Origin: Rhodobacteraceae bacterium UBA6796
GTDB taxonomy: Bacteria; Pseudomonadota; Alphaproteobacteria; Rhodobacterales; Rhodobacteraceae
Reading direction: 5' to 3'
Length of the DNA stretch: 64,000 nt
Assembly: GCA_002452815.1 (NCBI GenBank)
Contig: DKFM01000008.1
Location: 1 to 64,000 of the forward strand
Each line of letters begins with the position of its first letter. The first letter of the stretch is position 1. A program made the position numbers and the translations under genes. Below the pieces are notes generated by a model. It searched no databases. It saw nothing but the letters and a program-made list of their open reading frames with translations, and was not told the origin of the DNA. This document shows, in pieces, positions 16,963 to 25,346 of this stretch.

Positions 16963-18140
16963 ACGGTCGGTCCTTGCGCCTGGGCTATATTCCGCTGGTC
17001 GATGCGGCGCCGCTGTTCATCGCCGATACGCTGGGCTTTGCCGAACAGGAAGGCCTGCATCTTAGCCTGCACCCCGCGCCGTCATGGTCCGCCCTGCGCG
17101 ATATGCTGGCAATGGGCGCGGTCGAGGCGGCGCAGATGCTGGCGCCTGTGCCGGTGGCCGGCGCACTGGGGCTGGGTGGCAACCCCGCGCAATTCGACGC
17201 GCTGCAACTGCTCAATGCCAATGGCGATGTGATCGGCGTCTCGCAACCGCTGGCCGAGAAGATGCGCGCCGCCGGGTTCGGTTTTGACTTCGCCGACGCG
17301 TATCGCGCCGGGCAGGCCCTGCTGGCGGCTGCGGGCGGGCGGCTGCGGATCGGCGTGCCCTTCCCGTTCTCGATGCATGCCGAGCTGGTGCATTACTGGC
17401 TGGAAAACCTGGGCCAGCCGTTGCCCGAAACCCTGGAAATCCGCACGGTGCCGCCGCCGCTGATGGCCGCCGCGCTGAAGGCCGACGAGATCGACGCCTT
17501 CGCCGTGGGCGAACCCTGGGGCTCGCACTCGGTCGAGCAGGGCGTGGGCACATTGCTGTTGCCGGGCACGGCGATCTGGGCTTTCGCACCGGAAAAGGTG
17601 CTGGCGGTGCGCCGGGGCTGGGCCGACGACAACCCCGATCTCGCCGGTCGGCTGATGCGGGCGATCTGGCGTGCCTGCCGCTGGCTCGGCGCGCCCGAGA
17701 ACCGCTTTCTGGTGTCCGACATCCTGTCCGGCCCTGACCGGTTGCCGATTTCAGCCGAGATCATCGACCGCGCACTGTCCGGACGCATGATCATCTCGCA
17801 AGGCGGTGAAGAACGTGACGTGCCCGGCCTGATCGAGTTCTTCTCAGGGGCGGCGACCTTTCCCTGGCGGTCGCAGGCGGCCTGGATCGGCGCCCATCTG
17901 GCGCTGCGCAACGGGCTCGATCCGGTGCAGGCGGCACAGGCGGCAGGCCAGGTTTTCCGCGCCGATCTGTACCGGCTGCACCTGCGCAATGCCGGGGCCG
18001 ATCTGCCCGGCGCCTCCGAGAAACTGGAAGGCGCCCTGCATGCCCCGACGGCCGTCGCATCTGAACGTGGGCGCATGATTCTCCCTGCAGACGAGTTTTT
18101 TGACCGCCGGATTTTTGACCCTGCCGCAGTGCAGCGATGA
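16959..18140 (+). CDS. nasS: NasS, cytoplasmic nitrate sensor that restrains NasT
   Basis: A 393-residue NrtA-like nitrate-binding protein without a signal peptide (it begins MNGRSLRLGYIPLVDAAPL), so it stays in the cytoplasm. It shares the NrtA phrases PFPFSMHAELVHYWL, AFAVGEPWGSHSVEQG and FPWRSQAAWI. In known NasST pairs, nitrate binding releases NasT. Its ATG overlaps the nasT stop by 4 nt, and the nitrate operon with the candidate target RNA begins just downstream. Confidence 0.92.
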   Translation: MNGRSLRLGYIPLVDAAPLFIADTLGFAEQEGLHLSLHPAPSWSALRDMLAMGAVEAAQMLAPVPVAGALGLGGNPAQFDALQLLNANGDVIGVSQPLAEKMRAAGFGFDFADAYRAGQALLAAAGGRLRIGVPFPFSMHAELVHYWLENLGQPLPETLEIRTVPPPLMAAALKADEIDAFAVGEPWGSHSVEQGVGTLLLPGTAIWAFAPEKVLAVRRGWADDNPDLAGRLMRAIWRACRWLGAPENRFLVSDILSGPDRLPISAEIIDRALSGRMIISQGGEERDVPGLIEFFSGAATFPWRSQAAWIGAHLALRNGLDPVQAAQAAGQVFRADLYRLHLRNAGADLPGASEKLEGALHAPTAVASERGRMILPADEFFDRRIFDPAAVQR

Positions 18141-18182
18141 AAAACCGGGCAGAAAAATGCTGCACTTGCGAAAATTCCGCCA

Positions 18183-18198
18183 CGGCACCCGACTTGCC
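18183..18198 (+). promoter_or_regulatory. Candidate sigma-54 promoter of the nitrate assimilation operon
   Basis: CGGCACCCGACTTGCC matches the sigma-54 pattern (TGGCAC-N5-TTGC): GG at 18184-18185 and GC at 18196-18197 are exactly 10 nt apart. Transcription would begin near 18209, upstream of the leader hairpins. An inverted repeat AGTGCAGC (18128-18135)/GCTGCACT (18159-18166) lies just upstream and might be an activator or termination element. NtrC control is inferred. Confidence 0.55.
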
Positions 18199-18253
18199 GC
18201 CACCGACCGATTGACGCGAGGCTGAACGCCGCGCATTTCTGGTTTCAAGCGCA

Positions 18254-18362
18254 GAGGCAACGATGTCTCACCGCGCGGAACCCCCGATGATGGGGGCCCC
18301 GAACAAAGCCGTTCGATCCGTTACTGCATCCTCCCGCAGTGACCGATTGAGCGGCTTTTTTT
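18254..18362 (+). promoter_or_regulatory. ANTAR-type leader RNA with intrinsic terminator (NasT target)
   Basis: The first hairpin (18254-18269) has a 5-bp stem and hexaloop AACGAT, with the A1 and G4 typical of ANTAR targets. The second (18281-18296) has a C5/G5 stem and hexaloop GATGAT, keeping G4 but with G at position 1. A terminator follows: 18305-18327 pairs with 18336-18358 as a 23-bp stem with one C-C mismatch and three wobbles, then seven Ts (18356-18362). It lies 43 nt before nrtA and directly after nasTS, so nitrate-dependent readthrough by NasT is the likely mechanism. Confidence 0.75.
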
Positions 18363-18405
18363 CATTTTCAGCCCCCGCAAGGGGCACATCAGGGACAGGG
18401 ACGAT

Positions 18406-19752
18406 ATGAAACGGATTGCTGCGCTTCTCGCCACCACGGCCTTTCTTGCCACCCCGGCACTGGCGTTTGACGTCGAGAAAGACGAACTGACGCTGGGCTT
18501 CATCAAGCTGACGGACATGGCGCCGCTGGCCATCGCCAAGGAGAAGGGCTTCTTCGAAGACGAAGGGCTGTATGTCACGCTGGAAGCGCAGTCGAACTGG
18601 AAGGTTCTGCTGGATCGGGTGATCGCGGGCGAACTGGACGGCGCGCATATGCTGGCCGGTCAGCCGATCGCCGCGACCATCGGCTATGGCACCAAAGGCC
18701 ATGTCATCACCCCCTTCTCGATGGACCTGAACGGCAACGGCATCACCGTGTCCAACGAGGTCTGGGAAATGATGAAGCCCAATCTGGAAACCGACGCCGA
18801 CGGCAAGATCAAGCACCCGATCAGCGCCGCCGCCCTGAAGCCGGTGATCGAGAAGTTCAAGGCCGAGGGCAAGCCGTTCAACATGGGCATGGTGTTCCCG
18901 GTCTCGACCCACAACTACGAACTGCGCTACTGGCTGGCCGCGGGCGGCATCAACCCGGGCCTTTACAGCCCCGATGACGTGTCGGGCCAGATCGGCGCCG
19001 ATGCGCTGCTGTCGGTGACCCCGCCGCCGCAGATGCCCGCCACCCTGGAGGCCGGCACGATCTACGGCTACTGCGTGGGCGAGCCGTGGAACCAGGCCGC
19101 CGTGTTCAAGGGCATCGGTGTGCCGGTCGTGACCGACTACGAGATCTGGAAGAACAACCCCGAGAAAGTCTTCGGCATCACCGAGACCTTCGCCGATGAA
19201 AACCCGAACACCACGCTGGCACTGACCCGCGCGCTGATCCGCGCGGCGCAATGGCTGGATGCCGACAACAACGCCAACCGCGCCGAGGCGGTCGAGATCC
19301 TGTCGCGCCCCGAATATGTCGGTGCCGATGCGGCGGTGATCGCCAACTCGATGACCGGCACGTTCGAATATGAAAAGGGCGACAAACGCGACGTGCCCGA
19401 TTTCAACGTGTTCTTCCGCTATAACGCGACCTTCCCCTACTACTCGGATGCGGTCTGGTACCTGACCCAGATGCGCCGCTGGGGCCAGATCGCCGAAGCT
19501 CACGACGATGCCTGGTATGATGAAACCGCGAAATCCGTCTACAAGCCCGAGATCTATAAAGTCGCCGCGCAATCGCTGATCGACGACGGCACGATCCCGG
19601 CCTCGGAGTTTGACTTCGACGAAGACGGCTATCGCGCGCCGACGCCTGCGGCCGACATCATCGACGGCGTGGCCTACGACGGCAAAACCCCCAACGCCTA
19701 TCTCGACAGCCTGACCATCGGCCTGAAGGGCGACGAAACCGTCGGCCAGTGA
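18406..19752 (+). CDS. nrtA: Nitrate/nitrite ABC transporter substrate-binding protein
   Basis: A 448-residue exported protein with a Sec signal (residues 1-20, ending ATPALA), not an obvious lipoprotein. The body matches NrtA/Nas[54 protein letters not shown] and [15 protein letters not shown]. It captures periplasmic nitrate for NrtB/NrtCD. First gene after the attenuator. Confidence 0.95.
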   Translation: MKRIAALLATTAFLATPALAFDVEKDELTLGFIKLTDMAPLAIAKEKGFFEDEGLYVTLEAQSNWKVLLDRVIAGELDGAHMLAGQPIAATIGYGTKGHVITPFSMDLNGNGITVSNEVWEMMKPNLETDADGKIKHPISAAALKPVIEKFKAEGKPFNMGMVFPVSTHNYELRYWLAAGGINPGLYSPDDVSGQIGADALLSVTPPPQMPATLEAGTIYGYCVGEPWNQAAVFKGIGVPVVTDYEIWKNNPEKVFGITETFADENPNTTLALTRALIRAAQWLDADNNANRAEAVEILSRPEYVGADAAVIANSMTGTFEYEKGDKRDVPDFNVFFRYNATFPYYSDAVWYLTQMRRWGQIAEAHDDAWYDETAKSVYKPEIYKVAAQSLIDDGTIPASEFDFDEDGYRAPTPAADIIDGVAYDGKTPNAYLDSLTIGLKGDETVGQ

Positions 19753-19811
19753 TCGACCCGGGGCGCCGGATCGGCGCCCCACCCCAGCAAACGACCAGCC
19801 AGGATAGAAAA

Positions 19812-20903
19812 ATGACCGCAATTGACCCCACTGCCACCAGCGCCGCCCAGGCCAAGGCGCGCGACGACCGCCGGGCCAAACGGTTTGCCCGCATCGCCAA
19901 GCTTGACGGCTGGTTCAAGGTGCTCGGCCTGCCCTGGCTGACCCCGATCCTGCGCCTCGTCGCTGGCGACACTCCGCGCGCGCAGATCAAATCCATCTGG
20001 CAGCTGCTGGGCGTGCCGGTTCTGGCCATCGTCGCCTTCCTGGCCGCCTGGGGTGCGCTGGCACCGATGGTGCAAACCTCGCTCGGCGCGATTCCCGGCC
20101 CCGCGCAGGTCTGGGAACAGGTCGGCGTGCTGCATCAGGACGCACTGGCCGAAAAGCAGAAAGAGGCCGAATTCTACGCCCGCCAAGACGAACGCAACGC
20201 GCAGCTGATCGCCGAGGGCAAGGCCGACAAGGTCAAGACCCGCGCCTATACCGGCAAGCCGACCTATTATCAGCAGATCTGGACCTCGATCAAAACCGTG
20301 TTCTTCGGCTTCCTCGTGGGCACCGCCGTGGCCGTGCCGCTGGGCATCGTGTCGGGCCTGTCGCCCACCGCCAATGCCGCGATCAACCCGCTGGTGCAGG
20401 TGTTCAAGCCGGTTTCTCCGCTGGCCTGGCTGCCGATCGTGACGATGATCGTTTCGGCCGCCTATGCCACGGGCGACGGGATGTTTTCGAAATCCTTCCT
20501 GATCTCGGCCATCACGGTCACGCTGTGCTCGCTGTGGCCGACGCTGATCAACACCGCGCTTGGCGTGGCCTCGATCGACAAGGATCTGGTCAACGTCTCG
20601 AAGGTGCTGAAGCTCGGGCCGTGGAAAAAGATCACCCGCCTCGTACTGCCCTCGGCGCTGCCGCTGATCTTCACCGGGCTGCGTCTGAGCCTCGGCGTGG
20701 GCTGGATGGTGCTGATCGCCGCCGAAATGCTGGCGCAGAACCCGGGCCTTGGCAAATTCGTCTGGGATGAGTTCCAGAACGGTTCCAGCCAATCGCTGGC
20801 GCGGATCATGGTGGCGGTGTTCACCATCGGCATCATCGGCTTCCTACTGGATCGGGTGATGTTCGCGCTGCAGTCGCTGTTCACCTTCTCGAACAATCGG
20901 TGA
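19812..20903 (+). CDS. nrtB: Nitrate ABC transporter permease
   Basis: A 363-residue permease with about six TM helices and the ATPase-coupling loop near VASIDKDLVNVSKVLKLGP. Unlike short NrtB proteins it has a hydrophilic insertion at about residues 105-155 (charged, DALAEKQKEAEFYARQDERN-rich) between the first TM helix and the core. This insertion also occurs in other alphaproteobacterial homologues as far as I recall. ATG 19812 follows AGGATAGA. Confidence 0.92.
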   Translation: MTAIDPTATSAAQAKARDDRRAKRFARIAKLDGWFKVLGLPWLTPILRLVAGDTPRAQIKSIWQLLGVPVLAIVAFLAAWGALAPMVQTSLGAIPGPAQVWEQVGVLHQDALAEKQKEAEFYARQDERNAQLIAEGKADKVKTRAYTGKPTYYQQIWTSIKTVFFGFLVGTAVAVPLGIVSGLSPTANAAINPLVQVFKPVSPLAWLPIVTMIVSAAYATGDGMFSKSFLISAITVTLCSLWPTLINTALGVASIDKDLVNVSKVLKLGPWKKITRLVLPSALPLIFTGLRLSLGVGWMVLIAAEMLAQNPGLGKFVWDEFQNGSSQSLARIMVAVFTIGIIGFLLDRVMFALQSLFTFSNNR

Positions 20904-20908
20904 TCGCC

Positions 20909-22573
20909 ATGTCCTTCATCGAACTCAAGAATGTCTCGAAAAGCTTTGGCGAGGGCGACGCCGCCACCCATGTTCTGAAGAACATCTCGCTGAGCGTGGA
21001 AGAGGGCGAATTCCTTGTGGTGCTGGGTTTCTCCGGCACCGGCAAGACCACGCTGATCAACCTGATCGCCGAACTGGAACTGCCCGATCGCGGCGAGGTC
21101 CTGTTCAAGGGCGCCCCCGTTACCGGGCCGGGCCCCGACCGTGGGCTGGTGTTTCAATCCTACGCGCTGATGCCGTGGCTGACCGTCGAGGGCAATATTG
21201 CCCTGGCCGTCGAGGCAGTCCATGGCAAGAAGACCAAGGATGAGCGCGCCGCGATCGTGGCCAACTGCATCAAGATGGTGGGCCTCAGCCATGCCGTCGA
21301 CCGCCGCCCGGCCGAATTGTCGGGGGGCATGCGCCAGCGGGTCGCCGTGGCGCGGGCGCTGGCGATGCAGCCCGAGGTTTTGCTGATGGACGAGCCGCTG
21401 TCGGCGCTGGACGCGCTGACCCGCGCCAATGTCGCCAGCGAGATCGAGGCGATCTGGGAAGCCGACCGCCGCACCGCGATCCTGATTACCAACGATGTCG
21501 ACGAAGCGCTGGTTCTGGCTGACCGCATCGTCTGCCTCAACCCCGACGGCACCCTGGGCGAAACCTTCAAGGTCGATCTGGCGCGCCCGCGCGACCGGTC
21601 TGCCATGAACGAGGACCCGCAGTTCATGCATCTGCGCGCCGCGGTGACCAGCTATCTGATGGATGTGGGCATTCAGGGCAAGGCCGAGGAAACCCGCCGC
21701 CTGCCCGACGTGACCCCGCGCCATGCAATGCCCAAGGCCTATGCCGACGCCTCGGCGGCACAGGGTTTTGCGGATGAGCGGTATCTGCAATTCTCGCAGC
21801 TGCACAAGATCTATCCCACGCCGAAAGGCCCGCTGACCGTGGTCGAGGATTTCAACCTGACCATGAAGAAGGGCGAATTCATCAGCCTGATCGGCCATTC
21901 CGGTTGCGGCAAATCCACCGTCCTGACGATGACGGCCGGGCTGAACGCGATCTCGAAAGGGGCGATCAAGCTTGACGGTGTTCACGTCGAAGGGGCCGAC
22001 CCGGAACGCGCCGTGGTGTTCCAGTCGCCGAACCTGTTCCCCTGGCTGACCGCCAAGGAAAACGTCGCGATAGGGGTCGACAAGGTTTACCCCAAGGCCA
22101 CGCAGGCTGAACGGCAGGAGGTGGTGGAATACTACCTTGAACGCGTGGGCCTTGCCGACAGCATGGACAAGCCCGCCAGCGACATGTCGAACGGCATGCG
22201 CCAGCGGGTGGGCATTGCGCGGGCCTTCGCGCTCAGCCCGAAACTGCTGCTGCTGGATGAACCCTTCGGCATGCTCGACAGCCTGACCCGCTGGGAATTG
22301 CAGGAGGTGCTGATGGAGGTCTGGTCGCGCACCAACGTGACCGCCGTCTGCGTCACCCATGACGTCGACGAGGCGATCCTGCTGGCCGACCGCGTGGTGA
22401 TGATGACCAACGGCCCCCGCGCCACCATCGGCAAGATCACTGAAGTCAAGCTGCCGCGCCCGCGCACCCGCAAGGCGCTGCTCGATCACCCCGATTATTA
22501 CCACTATCGCCAGGAAGTGTTGGATTTCCTTGAGGAATACGAACACGGCGCGCACAAGAAGGACGCTGCATAA
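20909..22573 (+). CDS. Two-headed nitrate ABC transporter ATPase (NrtC/NrtD-type fusion)
   Basis: A 554-residue protein with two ABC ATPase domains (about 2-250 and 285-545). Domain 1: Walker A GFSGTGKTT, LSGGMRQR signature, MDEPLSALD, but Asn in place of the H-loop His (LITNDVDEA). Domain 2: GHSGCGKST, MSNGMRQR in place of LSGG, LLDEPFGMLD and a normal H-loop (VTHDVDEA). NrtC-type solute-binding sequence is absent. ATG 20909 has GGTG at 6 nt; a GTG at 20900 overlaps the nrtB stop. Confidence 0.93.
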   Translation: MSFIELKNVSKSFGEGDAATHVLKNISLSVEEGEFLVVLGFSGTGKTTLINLIAELELPDRGEVLFKGAPVTGPGPDRGLVFQSYALMPWLTVEGNIALAVEAVHGKKTKDERAAIVANCIKMVGLSHAVDRRPAELSGGMRQRVAVARALAMQPEVLLMDEPLSALDALTRANVASEIEAIWEADRRTAILITNDVDEALVLADRIVCLNPDGTLGETFKVDLARPRDRSAMNEDPQFMHLRAAVTSYLMDVGIQGKAEETRRLPDVTPRHAMPKAYADASAAQGFADERYLQFSQLHKIYPTPKGPLTVVEDFNLTMKKGEFISLIGHSGCGKSTVLTMTAGLNAISKGAIKLDGVHVEGADPERAVVFQSPNLFPWLTAKENVAIGVDKVYPKATQAERQEVVEYYLERVGLADSMDKPASDMSNGMRQRVGIARAFALSPKLLLLDEPFGMLDSLTRWELQEVLMEVWSRTNVTAVCVTHDVDEAILLADRVVMMTNGPRATIGKITEVKLPRPRTRKALLDHPDYYHYRQEVLDFLEEYEHGAHKKDAA

Positions 22574-25017
22574 TGGCACAGAAGCTTGTCGTTATCGGTG
22601 CCGGCATGGCCTCTGGCCGTGCGCTGGAGCACCTGTTCGAAGAGGCGCCCGGCGCCTGGGATGTCACGCTGTTCAACGCCGAACCGCGCGGCAACTACAA
22701 CCGCATCATGCTGAGCCCGGTGCTGTCGGGCGAAAAGACCTATGAGGAAATCGTCACCCATGACGATGCCTGGTATGCCGAACATGGCGTGACCTGCCGC
22801 TTTGGCGAGAAGGTCACCGGCATCGACCGCGCCGCCAAGGTGGTGCATGGCGAAAACGGCGATGTCGCCTATGACAAGCTGATCATCGCAACCGGCTCGA
22901 CCCCGTTCATCATTCCGATGCCGGGGCATGACCTGAAGGGCGTGCTGGCCTATCGCGACCTGGAAGACACCAATGCGATGATCGAGGCCGCGGCGAAGCC
23001 CGGCGCCCGCGCGGTGGTGATCGGCGGCGGTCTGCTGGGGCTCGAGGCGGCGGCGGGGCTGAAGCTGCGCGGCATGGATGTGACCGTGGTGCATATCATG
23101 GGGCACCTGATGGAACGCCAGCTGGACCCTTCGGCGGGCTATCTGCTGAAGAAGGCGCTGGAAGACCGGGGCATCACCGTTCTGTGCGAGGCCAACTCCG
23201 AACAGATCCTGGGCGAGGATGGCCACGTCACGGCGCTGCGCCTGAAAGACGGCACCGAACTGCCCTGCGATATTCTGGTGATGGCCGTGGGCATTCGCCC
23301 CAACACCAAACTGGCCGCCGAGGCCGGTCTGGCGGTGGGCCGCGGCATTCAGGTCGATGACGGCATGGTCACCTCGGACCCCGACATCCTGGCCTTGGGC
23401 GAGTGCATCGAACATGACGGCCAGATCTTTGGCCTTGTCGCGCCGTTGTATGACCAGGCCAAGGTCCTGGCGAAAACCCTGCAGGGCGACGCCGCGACCT
23501 ATGTCACGCGCGAAGTTTCGACCAAGCTCAAGGTTACCGGCTGCGACCTGTTCTCGGCGGGCGATTTTTCTGATGGCGAAGGCCGCGAGGACATCGTGTT
23601 CCGCGACCCCGGCCGCGGTGTCTATAAGCGCCTGATCTTGCAAGATAACAAGCTGATCGGCGCGGTGATGTATGGCGATACCGCCGACAGCAACTGGTTC
23701 TTCGGGCTGATCAAGGACGGCGCCGATGTGTCGGACATGCGCGACACGCTGATCTTTGGCCCGGGCTTCCAGGGGGGGGCCTCGTCGGACCCTCTGGCGG
23801 CCGTTGCAGCCTTGCCGCCTGAGGCGGAAATCTGTGGCTGCAACGGCGTTTGCAAAGGAAAAATCGTCGCGGCGATCGAGGCCGGCGCCACCACACTGGA
23901 TGCGATCAAGGCCACGACCAAGGCCTCGGCCTCGTGCGGCACCTGCACCGGGCTGGTCGAACAGGTGATGGCGGTCACGATGGGTGACGCTTTCGTCATG
24001 CCCACCGTGCAGCCGATGTGCAAATGCACCGATCACACCCATGAAGACGTGCGCCGCCTGATCAAATCGCAACAGCTGAAGTCGATGCCCGCGGTGATGC
24101 AGGAACTGGGCTGGAAAACCCCCGATGGCTGCCCCTCGTGCCGCCCGGCGCTGAACTATTACCTGCTGGCCGACTGGCCGCTGGAGTATAAGGACGACCG
24201 CCAGTCGCGGTTTGTGAACGAACGCAACCACGCCAATATCCAGAAGGACGGCACCTATAGCGTCGTGCCGCGGATGTGGGGCGGCGTCACCACGCCCGCC
24301 GAATTGCGCGCGATTGCCGACGCGGCCGAGAAATACGACGTGCCGATGGTCAAGATGACCGGCGGGCAGCGGATCGACCTGCTGGGCGTGAAGAAAGAGG
24401 ACCTGCCCGCGATGTGGGCCGATCTGAACGCGGCGGGGATGGTATCGGGGCATGCCTACACCAAGGGTCTGCGCACGGTGAAAACCTGCGTCGGCACCGA
24501 ATTCTGCCGCTTCGGCACGCAGGATTCGACCGGCCTTGGGATCAAGCTCGAAAAAATGCTCTGGGGGTCCTGGACGCCGCACAAGCTGAAACTCGCGGTC
24601 ACCGGCTGCCCGCGCAACTGCGCCGAAGCGACCTGCAAGGACATCGGCATCGTGTGCGTGGACAGCGGCTATCAGATCGGGGTCGCGGGCGCGGCGGGCA
24701 TGGACCTGAAGGAAACCGAACTGCTGTGCACCGTCGCCACCGAAGAAGAGGTGATGGAGATCGTGGCGGCCTTCACCCAGCTTTACCGCGAAAACGCGCG
24801 CTACCTGCACCGCATCTACAAATGGGTGGCGAAGGTCGGGCTCGACTGGTGCAAGGCGCAGGTGGTCGACGACCTGGCAAATCGCAAGGCGCTGGCCGCG
24901 CGGTTCGAACTCTCGCAGTCGATCTATCGCACCGACCCCTGGGCCGAACATGCGAAACCTTCCGAACGGGCAAAATGGGCCCCGATTGCGGATTTCACCA
25001 AGGAGGCAGCAGAATGA
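22573..25017 (+). CDS. nirB: Assimilatory NADH-dependent nitrite reductase large subunit
   Basis: An 814-residue NirB/NasB. It has an N-terminal FAD/NAD(P)H pyridine-nucleotide-disulfide oxidoreductase region (GAGMASG, then VIGGGLLGLEAA), a BFD-type [2Fe-2S] domain (C421, C423, C455, C458), then the siroheme/[4Fe-4S] module with ligands C639, C645, C679 and C683. It reduces nitrite to ammonium with six electrons. Its ATG overlaps the stop of the ATPase gene, and it is followed by the Rieske-type small subunit. Confidence 0.96.
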   Translation: MAQKLVVIGAGMASGRALEHLFEEAPGAWDVTLFNAEPRGNYNRIMLSPVLSGEKTYEEIVTHDDAWYAEHGVTCRFGEKVTGIDRAAKVVHGENGDVAYDKLIIATGSTPFIIPMPGHDLKGVLAYRDLEDTNAMIEAAAKPGARAVVIGGGLLGLEAAAGLKLRGMDVTVVHIMGHLMERQLDPSAGYLLKKALEDRGITVLCEANSEQILGEDGHVTALRLKDGTELPCDILVMAVGIRPNTKLAAEAGLAVGRGIQVDDGMVTSDPDILALGECIEHDGQIFGLVAPLYDQAKVLAKTLQGDAATYVTREVSTKLKVTGCDLFSAGDFSDGEGREDIVFRDPGRGVYKRLILQDNKLIGAVMYGDTADSNWFFGLIKDGADVSDMRDTLIFGPGFQGGASSDPLAAVAALPPEAEICGCNGVCKGKIVAAIEAGATTLDAIKATTKASASCGTCTGLVEQVMAVTMGDAFVMPTVQPMCKCTDHTHEDVRRLIKSQQLKSMPAVMQELGWKTPDGCPSCRPALNYYLLADWPLEYKDDRQSRFVNERNHANIQKDGTYSVVPRMWGGVTTPAELRAIADAAEKYDVPMVKMTGGQRIDLLGVKKEDLPAMWADLNAAGMVSGHAYTKGLRTVKTCVGTEFCRFGTQDSTGLGIKLEKMLWGSWTPHKLKLAVTGCPRNCAEATCKDIGIVCVDSGYQIGVAGAAGMDLKETELLCTVATEEEVMEIVAAFTQLYRENARYLHRIYKWVAKVGLDWCKAQVVDDLANRKALAARFELSQSIYRTDPWAEHAKPSERAKWAPIADFTKEAAE

Positions 25018-25346
25018 GCTGGGTCGATATTGGCGCGCTGGAGGATATTCCCGCACAGGGCGCGCGTGTGGTGAAGACGGCGCAGGGCTGCGTTGCGGTG
25101 TTCCGCACGCAGGACGATCAGGTCTTTGCGCTGGATGACCGCTGCCCGCACAAGGGCGGGCCGCTGTCCGAAGGGATCGTGCATGGTCATTCGGTGGCCT
25201 GCCCGCTGCACAACTGGGTGTTCGACATGTCCTCGGGTGCGGCGCAAGGCGCCGATGTGGGCCAGGTGAACACCTATCCCGCCCGTATCGAGAACGGCCG
25301 CGTGCTGTTGGATGCCACCCGCCTTTCCGCACGGAGTGCCGCCTGA
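25014..25346 (+). CDS. nirD: Nitrite reductase small subunit with an intact Rieske [2Fe-2S] site
   Basis: A 110-residue NirD-like protein. C44-P-H46 and C63-PL-H66 form a complete Rieske CxH...CxxH ligand set, whereas enterobacterial NirD lacks the cluster. It therefore resembles the NasG ferredoxin of Paracoccus-type systems and could pass electrons to NirB and possibly NasA. The start ATG overlaps the nirB stop by 4 nt; AGGAGG lies upstream. Confidence 0.94.
   Translation: MSWVDIGALEDIPAQGARVVKTAQGCVAVFRTQDDQVFALDDRCPHKGGPLSEGIVHGHSVACPLHNWVFDMSSGAAQGADVGQVNTYPARIENGRVLLDATRLSARSAA

Noticed and set aside
24276..25013. Long upstream extension of the nirD frame
   Set aside because: It runs inside nirB in another frame; nirD has AGGAGG and an ATG at 25014 and normal length from there.
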